Below are positions 22,199-31,099 of a stretch of DNA of 64,000 nt, in pieces. Origin of the DNA: Megalonaias nervosa (taxonomy: Eukaryota; Mollusca; Bivalvia; Unionida; Unionidae). Under the pieces are notes generated by a model, which saw only the letters and a program-made list of their open reading frames with translations, did not search any database and was not told where the DNA came from. The stretch is taken from contig JAECUM010004938.1 of assembly GCA_016617855.1 (NCBI GenBank), positions 54,131 to 118,130 of the forward strand, read 5' to 3'. Every line of letters begins with the position of its first letter. The first letter of the stretch is position 1. Position numbers and translations under genes: made by a program.

Positions 22199-22960
22199 CT
22201 ATCGTTCGCGTAAGTGTAAATAAAAAGTAACAACCTCGTTGTTAAAATCCAGTTGTCGTCCAGACTGATCTGTTAATTGCATATTTACTTCTGTTATTTG
22301 ATTTTCAACGTTTAACAGATAATAAATAATATGACGTGGATTAATTTGCATAAGAGAACCTGGTGGAACGTCTGGTGAAAAACTGTAGATCGTTTGTTCT
22401 TTACTACCCTTAGCTGAGTAAGATCCAGATGCAATAGAGCAATTTATTAATATTGAGTTTCCATCAGTTATATTAACTGGATTTTCACCATCATACGTTA
22501 TAGGATTATCACGATCAAGAGAAACATAATTTTGATGGAGAAATCCTATCAGTGGTGCGATACTTGTTGGCGAAGAAAGACTAATTGTTACATTTTTTAA
22601 TGTTATTCTAGCGCGTAACGTATTATCATTTGGTGTAAGCTCAAAACTATCAGCGATACCTTCATTTTTTGTTATAAGCTCTTTTACTATTTTATTTAAA
22701 TCAGTAATATTATAAGCTCCTTGTGGAATTTTAAATGTTTTCCACTTTAAAAATGGTGAAGTACGTATAGGAATAGTAAATGCAAATTCATCGTTTACTC
22801 CAGTTTTTACATTAGCCATAGAATTCCAACACGTACAGGAAATTAGTCCAATTTCATATTGTTTTTCACGATCTATTTCTATTGGCGGAATATACTTTAC
22901 ATAAAAATTTGCGCTATCTTTATCAAATTGGCTAGAGTCTAGTAATAATGTTGCTGACAT
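22199..22960 (-). CDS. minor capsid protein (penton, single jelly roll)
   Basis: 253 residues, intact. It forms the capsid vertices. It starts right after TTTATATAAAAAAAAATG. Recognisable features are the beta-rich N-terminus with YEIGLISCTCWNSMANV, the GAYNITDLNKIVKEL segment, IAPLIGFLHQNY, NPRHIIYYLLNVENQ and the diagnostic C-terminal LTDQSGRQLDFNNE...FYLHLRER. Length is typical of Polinton pentons, and it serves as the reference for seeing the large insertion in the element 2 homologue. Confidence 0.93.
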   Translation of the reverse strand: MSATLLLDSSQFDKDSANFYVKYIPPIEIDREKQYEIGLISCTCWNSMANVKTGVNDEFAFTIPIRTSPFLKWKTFKIPQGAYNITDLNKIVKELITKNEGIADSFELTPNDNTLRARITLKNVTISLSSPTSIAPLIGFLHQNYVSLDRDNPITYDGENPVNITDGNSILINCSIASGSYSAKGSKEQTIYSFSPDVPPGSLMQINPRHIIYYLLNVENQITEVNMQLTDQSGRQLDFNNEVVTFYLHLRER

Positions 22961-23007
22961 TTTTTTTTATATAAATTTGTTATATTAAATCATTACACAA
23001 ATTTATA

Positions 23008-23415
23008 AAATTAAATCGCGATGTAAAGTTTCGTATTCGTCAGATGTTAATAAATTATCCGATCTCAAATTATCAATTATGTCAATAATTTCATTGTCAA
23101 TTTCAGCACCAACATTTCCAGCTTCTTTTGATGATATCAATAACATTAATCTGCCAATCATTTCAGTAACTGATGAAAATATTCTAACACCAGTTCCAGT
23201 TATTGTTTCTCTATATTGTTTTACTCGAATGTCATCAATATGTTTAAATCTCCTAAGAAATCTACACCTCCTACCAGGAGCTTCTTGTCTTTTTCATTCT
23301 CTGTTGCGTAAAAAACTTCAGCAATAACACCATCCTTAATTGTACCAGCTAGTGGAATCATTTCTTTTTGTTTAGTAGCTTTATCCATTTCAGTATTAAC
23401 ATCATTATCTTCCAT
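23008..23415 (-). pseudogene. helical structural protein, frameshifted
   Basis: From ATG 23415 the frame covers NDVNTEMDKATKQKEMI and PLAGTIKDGVIAEVFYA. It breaks near 23250 and continues in another frame (IDDIRVKQYRE ... EIDNEIIDIIDNLRS ... EYETLHRDL) to about 23008. The C-terminal part resembles the end of the 56321-56824 protein of element 2 (INEAADICQRL...YRSLINEI), which supports a real gene. Its ATG overlaps the upstream gene's stop (TAATG), a tight arrangement. Function unknown. Confidence 0.5.
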
Positions 23416-24098
23416 TATTTTTTTAAATTTAATTTAGCAATAAGTTCGTCGTATCTATCCTGTGTCCAGGTTCTTATATTATCAAGATCATTTATATCAT
23501 TTTCACTTAAACAATCTTCATATTCACCCTCTGTTATTCTATTATTTGCAAATTTTTTATACCATCGTCTTTGATTTTCAGCTTCTATAAACTTTATCAT
23601 TAACTGGCCAACTCTTTCTTGTTCCTTTTCAATATCCTCTAACTTTTCTGATAAATTTTTAGAATATCTTTAATCTCCCGTGTGGTTAAACCTGCTAATC
23701 TTTGTTCAAGTGCTAGTGGATTATTTATCGGCCGATTTAGTTCAGCTTGTTTTGCAGCAGGATCAGCTATATTTGCTACAAGTGACTCAGCTAATCTTCT
23801 TTTTTACTCTTCAGATCTTTCAATAATTTTTCAAGCAGCCGCTTCTTGATCTTCTTTAATTAATCCGAGTAAACCTTTTTCTTGTAATTTTTTCAATTCT
23901 TCTTCTGACAGTGGGCCAGTTTCAGGTTGTTTTCCAAGTAAAGCCTCAGTAACTGGTTTCAGAATTGTTGCTGCTGTTTATGCTGCAACCACTTTACCAC
24001 GTCGTGCTTGTTGGATCATCTGCCTAAGTTCAGCTTTAGATTTAACAAGTTTTTTTTAGATTTTCTATATGTTTTCTGTACTTTGCTTGTCTTTCCAT
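23415..24098 (-). pseudogene. coiled-coil protein with multiple breaks
   Basis: ATG 24098 opens a Lys/Arg-rich helix. After a frame change it reads KAELRQMIQQARRGKVV, KPVTEALLGKQPETGPLSEE, LKKLQEKGLLGLIKEDQEAA, LEQRLAGLTTREIKDILK and, after another frameshift near 23670, LSEKLEDIEKEQERVGQ and IEAENQRRWYKKFA to the stop at 23415. At least two frameshifts and three stops occur. Heptad-like Leu/Glu/Lys content predicts coiled coil. The element 2 gene at 55849-56286 shares a FKPVT-type motif and its place before the capsid genes. Function unknown, probably virion-internal. Confidence 0.55.
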
Positions 24099-24135
24099 TT
24101 TCTTATATATTAAATTTTATTAAACTAACAAAAAC

Positions 24136-24810
24136 TTACTGTATATATTTTTCATTACAGCATCGAAACATTTTACTCGTATCATTTGTTAATTTATCAA
24201 ACAAAAAAAGTCATTTATTTGCCGTTGTTTTATGATATAATTCAATAAATTTATCTTTTGTTACATCACCACATTGCTCATTCGCGATATTTCTAACATC
24301 GATATTGTCAGGTCCAGGAAATAATATAAAACAACCAGTATTTCGCCGAACAAATCTGTCAACATTATAAAAACCCTGAGCGAGATAAACAGAATTACAT
24401 TTCTTATTACGTGATAGTGAAAAATATGATCTTAATTTATTCATTTCCTCTTTGTTTAGCGGAATATCATCAAAAACAACTATCTTGTGTTCGGACGAAT
24501 CAATTTGATTAACTGGGACAAGTTCTTCTGGTTGTTTAATAATAAAAAAATCTTCACAAGCCTCAAGATCATCACGAAGTTTGTCATTATAATTGTTAAG
24601 TAGCTCGTACTTTTCTTGTTGTGGATTAATTGTGTAAATATAAACGCGATCGTAGTTAAAATTATCTCCGAGAAGTAAATTCATAAGCAAGTTTGTTTTC
24701 CCAGATCCAGTTCTTCCAACAATAAAATAATGACAATCTGGAAGTTCGTTGTTATGTTTATGTTTCACCAACCGCTCTGTATCAAAATTTAATATCGACG
24801 AGTTTGCCAT
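24136..24810 (-). CDS. genome-packaging ATPase (FtsK-HerA type)
   Basis: It would drive DNA into the capsid. ATG 24810. Walker A GRTGSGKT at residues 32-39, Walker B IVVFDDI (acidic pair at about 114-115), an arginine-rich LSRNKKCN segment and the sensor-like VYLAQGFYNVDRF follow, then CGDVTKDKF. The frame stops at TGA 24211-24213 (199 residues). The same frame beyond it continues sensibly (LFLFDKLTNDTSKMFR) to TAA 24136-24138, which would give about 225 residues, the usual length. So the last 25 residues may be lost to one nonsense change. The core is intact. Confidence 0.92.
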
Positions 24811-24872
24811 TATTGTTATACAATTTTATGTTATATAAAAAAAAAAAAAAATTGTCAGACGATAAATCAATA
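24811..24872. promoter_or_regulatory. bidirectional TATA region between ATPase and fiber genes
   Basis: The divergent ATPase (-) and fiber (+) starts share 62 bp containing GTTATATAA, read as TATA on both strands, plus a run of 13-14 A. This is the turning point between minus-strand capsid genes and the plus-strand right arm. Confidence 0.4.
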
Positions 24873-26135
24873 ATGAGCTATTATACAAAAGTTGGAACAT
24901 TAATAGGAGATTAATCAGCTGTAAGTACAACAATAACAGACGGTAAGATTGATTTATCAGGTTACCTGAAAAAAATTGGTGATACGATGACGGGAAACCT
25001 ATCTATGTCAAATCAACAAGTACTAGGTTTAGAAAAAGCGTATCCGCCATTGAGAGTTGACCTTACGCAAGTTGTTAGTTATGCACAACTTAAATCAGTT
25101 GACGACAACAAGTTAGACAAGGCCGGCGGAACTTTAAGCGGTAACTTAGATATGTCAGAAAAAAAAATAATAAATGTAAGACCAGGTATCCACCAGCAAA
25201 CTTAAATTATACGCAAGCGGTAAGTTATGCACAGTTGAGGTATGTGGATGATAGCAAATTTGATAAAATCGGTGGAACAGTTATAGGTAATATCAACATG
25301 TCAGGAATTTTTTTTTATAAATTTAGAGACTGCATATCCGCCAGAAAACTTAAATCAAACACAAGCTGTAAGTTATGCACAACTAAAAACTGTTAACGAT
25401 AATAAACTTAACAAAGCCGGCGATACAATGACAGTTAACCTGTCTATGTCAAATTCAAAAATAACTAGATTACCGACAACCTCACCCCCAGCTAATGATG
25501 CTGATGCTATCAGTTATGCTCAGTTAAAAGATGAACTTAACCCATATTTTAAAAAATCTGGTGGACCAATGTCAGGTAACATAAATATGAGAGCCAACAA
25601 GATAATTACGACATATGTTCCTGTAAGCCCTAATGATCTGACAAACAAAGCGTATGTTGACATTGTATCTGGTGGTGAAAAACGAACTAAAAACAAGGTT
25701 GGGTATATTCCAACACATTTTAAGTCAGCAGTTGGGTTTGAGGTAAGCGTATCATCGTTTTATCCTGAAAATTATCCTTATTACGCTTTCTCTGATAGAC
25801 ACGAGTGGACGACCAACGGAGAAGTTGAAAATTTTTGGATCAAAATTAAATGTCCCACTGCAGTTGCTATTTGGCAATTTCATTTGCGAGGTCGATTAAA
25901 TCCTAGCGTTGGTCAAATTTATAATTGGCGATTGGAAGGATCAAATGATGATATTAACTGGGCAACATTGTATAGCACAACAGACACGTATATTACAAGA
26001 ACACAATATTTTACAATTCCGACTGAAAACACTGTTAACAAGTACTTGCATTTTCGAGTTTATGTTATTGCCGCTCAACATCCATTTCCAGGACTGACAG
26101 CATTTCAAATATACACACTCGATGATCAAATTTAA
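24873..26135 (+). pseudogene. repeat-built fiber with C-terminal discoidin-like (F5/8C) domain
   Basis: Probably the receptor-binding spike. ATG 24873. About four repeats of 45-60 residues follow, each with GDTMTGNLSMSN-like strand, a YPP-N/D linker and SYAQLK-VDDNKL, the pattern of trimeric fiber shafts. The fourth ends DLTNKAYVD. Residues from about 25700 on form a beta-rich head with FWIKIKCPTAVAIWQFHL and WRLEGSNDDINWATLY, the latter matching the core of F5/8 type C (discoidin) carbohydrate/lipid-binding domains, ending FQIYTLDDQI. There is a TAA at 24912-24914 and paired frame changes near 25185 and 25310, so it is broken inside the shaft while the head is intact. Confidence 0.75.
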
Positions 26136-26152
26136 TCTAATGCTATAAAATA

Positions 26153-27458
26153 ATGTCAGAACCGTCAATTATAACCGTTGCGAAAGAATTTTATGATAAT
26201 ATTTGAAACCCTGATAAAGATGTTGGAGCCGTTAATGAAACAGCAAAAGTGTTAGAAAGTTTGAAAAAACTTAGAATCGAATCATTAAACAATCCAACAT
26301 TGCCAGAAAATTTTGCTGATTTTATTTGCGTTGTGCATATGCGAGGACCACAACTGAAAACAGCAATAGAAAACTTTAATATTATAAGCAGATACTGTCA
26401 TCCTGATAGTTGTCTAGAAGAACAAAAACAAGTTGAAACCCTGCTAAAAAAAATATTTCCGGAGTTTAGTTCGTATAACATAGATTTAATAATTAGAGCA
26501 GACCTGTTAAAAGTACAAGCTTATAGTGCAAAAACACTGGAAGAAAAGACGAGTAAACGAAAATCATACTCGTCTTGACAAACTAGCGGAAACTAAAAAA
26601 ATAAGAATGAAAAGAAACAAAGAGTTATACAATAGTTTTGAAAAACGACATATGTTTAAACAACTCGGTATGTACTACCATGACAAAGAAACCTTGGTTA
26701 AAATCGTTACTATGACGTCAGACGCAGATTTAATTATTAAAGTGTACGCAAACGCAATTTTGCCAATGATACGTAAAAAAGACTTAGATTTTGATCCGAT
26801 TATTGTTAACAAATCTCTAAAGATAATCAAAACCTTAGACGATGAAATTAGTAATTTTAGTGATGATGAGCGAGAAAAGTTGTTTGAAGAAGTCAAGCAA
26901 ATAAAGTTGGAAGTAAAGTCTGATTCTTATTATGATTTAAGTGAAGAAGATGATGTTCCATTCCCATTATTCCATTACTCTAGACAATTGTCATTACGGA
27001 ATTATTACAATGAAATTAAAGCAATACTCACAAAACCATATGAAAAATTAATGTTAAAAGTAGCTTCTGCTGTTGGTCTTCTCACAATTGAACTAGATAA
27101 GCTTAAGAAATTGATGCTAGCAAATTTCGTAGTCGCATATACAATTATCGGGCAACATCTTGTTCTAAAAAATTTCACGTTAGCTCAGTTGAGCTTAGTA
27201 TTAGGGTATACTGATGAAACAGAAATCGATTACAGTAATTTGGTGAATAAAACAGATTTGTACGAGAGTGAAATAGGAAATAGTTTTGATTCATACGCTT
27301 GGTTAAAGAAACAATATGTACTAACAGATGAACGATATAATGATACTTCGTCAGATGTTTATGACAAATACATAATTTTTATAGCTGATCCTAATAATAA
27401 TAAATTTCGTGAGTTTCTTGATTCAATTGCTGGTGCCAGAACTTTTGTTTTTGTGTGA
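26153..27458 (+). pseudogene. large helical protein of unknown function, two lesions
   Basis: About 435 codons from ATG 26153 (CTATAAAATAATG context). The N-terminal piece (26153-26560) has an in-frame TGA at 26204-26206 and Leu-rich helices (EQKQVETLLKKIFPEF). A frameshift near 26550 links it to a long intact piece with TSDADLIIKVYANAILPMIR, an acidic segment (DEISNFSDDEREKLFEE), SYYDLSEEDDVPFPLFHYS and a hydrophobic helix region (ASAVGLLTIELDKLKKLMLA). No catalytic motif is seen. It lies between the fiber and membrane-hairpin genes, so a virion or entry-related role is possible, but I do not recognise the family. Confidence 0.6.
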
Positions 27459-27470
27459 AAACATTGTATA

Positions 27471-27845
27471 ATGAAAAAACATATCATCGATTTCAATCAC
27501 ATTTCAGAGGAAATTCCAAAACAAGATATTGAAGTGCTAGTACAATATTACAAATTTTATCATAAAAATCTCTGGTGTGTAAAAGAATGTTATAAATACT
27601 ACCGTAGAATACTTCGAGTAATATCATATTTGCCATTGGTAATGACTAGCTCTGGTATAATTTCAAGTGGAGCATTATTAAATCCGTTTTTGTTAATAAT
27701 GTCTGGTGTCGGTGTCTCTCTTTCAACACTTGTAAAAAAATTGAACCTAAACTTGAAACAAAAAGAAAATTCTTGTAAAACAGCAAGTATAACTTACAAA
27801 ATATTACTTGATCAAACACGATCTTATTTGCGAGGTGTAAAATAG
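27471..27845 (+). CDS. two-helix membrane (hairpin) protein
   Basis: 124 residues, intact, ATG 27471 preceded by TTGTATA. The N-terminal half is polar with KNLWCVKECYKYYRR. Two hydrophobic helices at about residues 55-85 (VISYLPLVMTSSGIISSG and NPFLLIMSGVGVSLSTL) form a hairpin, and the basic C-terminus ends LLDQTRSYLRGVK. Element 2 has the same architecture at 60747-61087. Probably membrane-inserted. Function unknown. Confidence 0.7.
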   Translation: MKKHIIDFNHISEEIPKQDIEVLVQYYKFYHKNLWCVKECYKYYRRILRVISYLPLVMTSSGIISSGALLNPFLLIMSGVGVSLSTLVKKLNLNLKQKENSCKTASITYKILLDQTRSYLRGVK

Positions 27846-27848
27846 GAT

Positions 27849-27950
27849 ATGGACGATTTAATACGTGAGTTTCGTATTATTGATAGTATGTTAACAGATA
27901 TGCTACCAATGAGAGTCAGCAGGTATGAAAAAGATTGGTTACAACAGTAG
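27849..27950 (+). CDS. 33-codon open frame at right end
   Basis: ATG 27849 to TAG 27948, beginning 1 bp after the preceding stop. It reads DDLIREFRIIDSMLTDMLP then RVSRYEKDW. The amphipathic composition and tight spacing suggest a small real gene, possibly a truncated remnant, lying 80 bp from the terminal repeat. Confidence 0.35.
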   Translation: MDDLIREFRIIDSMLTDMLPMRVSRYEKDWLQQ

Positions 27951-28030
27951 TAGATCATTATCAATAAATGTCATTGGATCATCTGACCAACCTCATCTCT
28001 CCAAAATTTGAGGAGGGGTGAGGGTTCTCT

Positions 28031-28221
28031 CTAGAATCCCATTTGGGTTTCCAAATTTCATCATTTTCTGAGATAAATATTTGGAGAAGGGTGGTTTGTT
28101 GAGGGAGAGGGGGGTCTCTGAGGTGGTGAAAAAAATGTCAGAATATATTTATGTTAGAGGGGGTGAGGGTTTCTGACCTAAAACCCTTTTTGGTTTTAAA
28201 ACCTCAAATACTTATACTACT
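28031..28221. repeat. right terminal inverted repeat of element 1
   Basis: The reverse complement matches 10474-10664 end to end. The outer end is CTTATACTACT, followed directly by the GTTGT target-site copy at 28222-28226. Confidence 0.95.
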
Positions 28222-28243
28222 GTTGTGGCTTTAAGTTCCCTTT

Positions 28244-28372
28244 CCACTGGCAGCTAGTAACATTAAAACCTGATTAGAAATTTTCAAACTAGAAATAGGC
28301 TACCTTTGCACTGGCAGCTAGTACCATTAAAACCTGTTGAGAAATTTCCAAACAAGAAATAGGCTACCGTTG
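28244..28372. repeat. 64-bp direct tandem duplication
   Basis: Two copies of a unit containing ACTGGCAGCTAGTA...CATTAAAACCTG and AGAAATAGGCTACC, offset by 64 bp with a few mismatches. It lies in the host flank just outside the transposon. Confidence 0.85.
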
Positions 28373-28491
28373 CATAGCTTTAACCACGATCAAACTGCTT
28401 CCATCACATATCTGTTGTCTTGGTCTGCTTTTGGTAATTCTGTCACTACACATCTGACGTTTGAGACTCTGGTGACAGGTCTATTGATGTA

Positions 28492-28635
28492 CTAACAGAG
28501 AAAGTGTCTTATAGGAGATAGAGTCAGGGGTCGAGGGGGAAGTTTCCTTGTATTTTTCCAATGCGTCAACCAGTACACTCCCAGTCCAGCAATCAGGCCT
28601 ACAAGTCCGGTCTTCACCACAGTTTCTGTCAGCAT
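28492..28635 (-). pseudogene. cytochrome P450 N-terminal exon fragment
   Basis: From ATG 28635 the frame gives a signal-anchor helix (LVGLIAGLGVYWLTHW), then KNTRKLPPRPLTLSP, which is the P450 proline-rich hinge (normally PPGP...) after the ER membrane anchor. Arg replaces the usual Gly, the following LPIIGH-type string is altered to LSPIRHFL, and TAG at 28492-28494 ends it after 47 codons. A pyrimidine-poor but plausible acceptor (ATTATTACAG) lies at about 28681. It is on the same strand as the P450 heme fragment at 7322-7557, on the other side of the transposon, so both may come from one gene that element 1 invaded; no exons between them are seen. Confidence 0.55.
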
Positions 28636-28699
28636 TTGGTCTACACAAAATTGTGAAGGGTTCAAGACAATTGAAGAACCTGTAATAATATAATATAAT

Positions 28700-29140
28700 A
28701 TAATATAAATTCATATAATTTCCAATAAAATACTGAAAGGACAACAATAATTGTTACAAGGAATGGCAGGAAATAAATGCTAATAAACTATTCAGTTGTC
28801 AACATTAGAAATGTCAAATTTGTACAGAACTAAGAAGGACGTCAAATTCAGTTTATCAAACTCCATTTAAAAAGTAGAAACAAACGTTTATAGATGGGAA
28901 TAGTTTGAACTTAAAAACTCATTTGTGAGATCATGGTAACTTAACGCATGGTTCTTTCCTCGCTGTATCTCAGTATCCGCGACCGTAGCTCAGTGGATTT
29001 TCATGTCAGCGTCATTAAATATAGCAAAAGTACTTAATATATTTCGTGCACGAAGTATTTAAACACGATTCAAATTGTCATATAGCGAAACGTATCTGAA
29101 CAAAGATATCATGAAACAGGGTGGTCAGTTTGCATCAGTC
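28700..29140. other. no gene recognised; weak tRNA-like start near 28980
   Basis: GACCGTAGCTCAGTGGAT at about 28980 resembles a tRNA D-arm, but no convincing T-arm follows. Nothing else is supported. Confidence 0.3.
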
Positions 29141-29146
29141 GCCGAC

Positions 29147-29242
29147 AGTCTGGTTCCATGCTAATAGTCCTATCTGCGTTGCACTCCGCTATTCGTATAG
29201 CAGAATGAAACGCAGAGAGCATACCTAGCAGGGAACCAGACT
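29147..29242. repeat. 96-bp hairpin / palindromic repeat
   Basis: The outer arms AGTCTGGTTCC and GGAACCAGACT are perfect complements, and the inner arms TCTGCGTT / AACGCAGA-like and GCTATT / AGCAGAAT pair partly. It is probably a small palindromic MITE. Confidence 0.55.
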
Positions 29243-29963
29243 ATGAGCTGTGGAAGATTTGATTTGTTCATTAAAGACTCGCGGTACTAATTCACTTCCC
29301 ATAGTAAACCGATGGAAATACGATGATATTAAAAATTCAATAATTTTAAAATTTCTGACTGCTCATGATCAAACTTATATTTACCAGTACAGATTTGATT
29401 ACTGCTTCTTTGCAGAGAACACATAGAAGCTGTGGCATTTCCTGGATCTGAATGAGTTTGAAATATATACTTTCAATACCGCAACAATGAGTCAGGTGCT
29501 GATTTCAGTAGTGAGTCTTCAAAACTCAAGTCTGTGAAAGGGCTGAAAATATCTCGATAAAAGAATGTCTCTGGTTTTTTCCAGTTACACCTAGGATAAG
29601 CTCTCAAAGGATTCCTTTATGTAAAATCGTATGTCATTATCAACCAATCCTGGCCAGCCACACCCATATATACTCTATTTTATTTTGACTAATTTCTACA
29701 CTGGTTCCAATTCTTCCATATCATCTGTACCTTGAATCTTTAAGAAGTAGTTAGCTATCTTTGGTTGCCTCTCTTGTGATTCATTTGCAGTTGGATACCT
29801 TGCCGGCCTATTCTGCAATCACGTGTTGATTTTGAACCAAAGTCCAATTAGTACCGATAAAAATCGATAGTTCTTTAATTCAAGTAAGTAATATTAATAC
29901 GTGTAAAATAAAATACCATTTCTATTCTGAGTGCATATTAACACGTGCCTTCTAAATGTCAAC

Positions 29964-30014
<51 letters not shown>

Positions 30015-31099
30015 TGGACTTATATTTTCACTAACCAATGTTCCGATATGTTAACCCTATCTACACCTCAGAGGATCCAGCAGATATTTTAATGCATCGT
30101 CCTAGCAACATCTATTGGATTTCATGAGTTGCCTCCCTTAGTATGCAATGCCAACTAACCAATACTGTGTAACAGAGATAATCAATAACAGGTGTATTTG
30201 AGCAAAAGGTATTTGTACAAATACGAACCGGCAGTGGAAAATTCCTTATTTGTGTGTTTATTCAAGATGTGTAATCCTCTTATTTCGATTATGTACAAAC
30301 AGTGTTCTAATTTGAGCAACAAAATTTTAATTGGATGCGGTGGCTTGCTGTCACATGCAATTAAATTCACAGATCCGAAGCACACAAATATCTGCTCGAT
30401 CTTCGAAAGTGTGATAGGGTTGACATAAAGGAACCCTGGCTAGCGAAGACTTATTACAGCGCCTAACCTTTGGAAGCTCTAAGTGCTTACAATATTTGAA
30501 GGCACATACAAACATATACAAGGTGAAGATTACAAAAACAAACACCAAGAAATTACAAAACAAAAATATGCTGAAAAAAATTATGGAAGTAAACATTATT
30601 TAGTCATTAAGTCTGTTATTACAGTCGAAATAGGGGAATTTTAATACCACTCTTGAGTGAGCACACGGTGTCCTTTTGTGTAAAATGAATAAAGAATTCT
30701 TTCCATGTAGCTCGGCTATGGTTACTAAACGAATGGTATCCGTATGACTTCGTTTTATCAGTGAGAATAATGAGAACGCTAATATCGGAAGATGAACGTT
30801 AAGTTTCTAGACGGGATGTATACAAGAGTGAGGTCAGATGGGTATAATGGAGTTTAGCCAGTCAAATAAATGTGCATAGTGAACAGATTTTTTGCTTGAT
30901 TTTGGATTCAGCATGAAGACACATCCAATGACCTTCATGAAATATTGACCCATCATCTATAATATACACTCCCATTAATCAAAACCTATTTAATTTTTTT
31001 AGAATCATTCAAATAAATAAAATATTTAAAAGATATAAATATTTACCCCTGAACAATACTGCACCTTTATTCCAAGTTTCTAGGGGTTGTCCGCCACAC
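29243..31099. other. no gene recognised; (TAA)n at 29965-30013
   Basis: Contains about 16 TAA/ATA units. Otherwise AT-rich without coding or RNA features. Confidence 0.5.

Larger units (their letters stand above)
10474..28221. mobile_element. Polinton/Maverick transposon, full length (element 1)
   Basis: The outer ends are inverted copies starting AGTAGTATAAGTATTTGAGG on both sides, as expected for Polintons, whose termini begin AG. GTTGT flanks both ends directly (10469-10473 and 28222-28226). Polintons usually make 6-bp duplications, so a 5-bp match may mean one base has mutated. Length (17.7 kb) and content fit the class: protein-primed PolB, retrovirus-like integrase with chromodomain, adenovirus-type protease, packaging ATPase, double-jelly-roll major capsid and single-jelly-roll penton. 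Most capsid, protease and packaging genes are on the minus strand. Fiber, helical and membrane-hairpin genes are on the plus strand of the right arm, diverging from the ATPase. Many genes carry frameshifts or stops, so this copy is probably inactive. Confidence 0.96.

Noticed and set aside
24211..26206. Alternative genetic code with TGA as Trp
   Set aside because: Two in-frame TGAs sit in otherwise good frames, but TAA and TAG breaks and frameshifts occur in the same element, so ordinary decay explains them.
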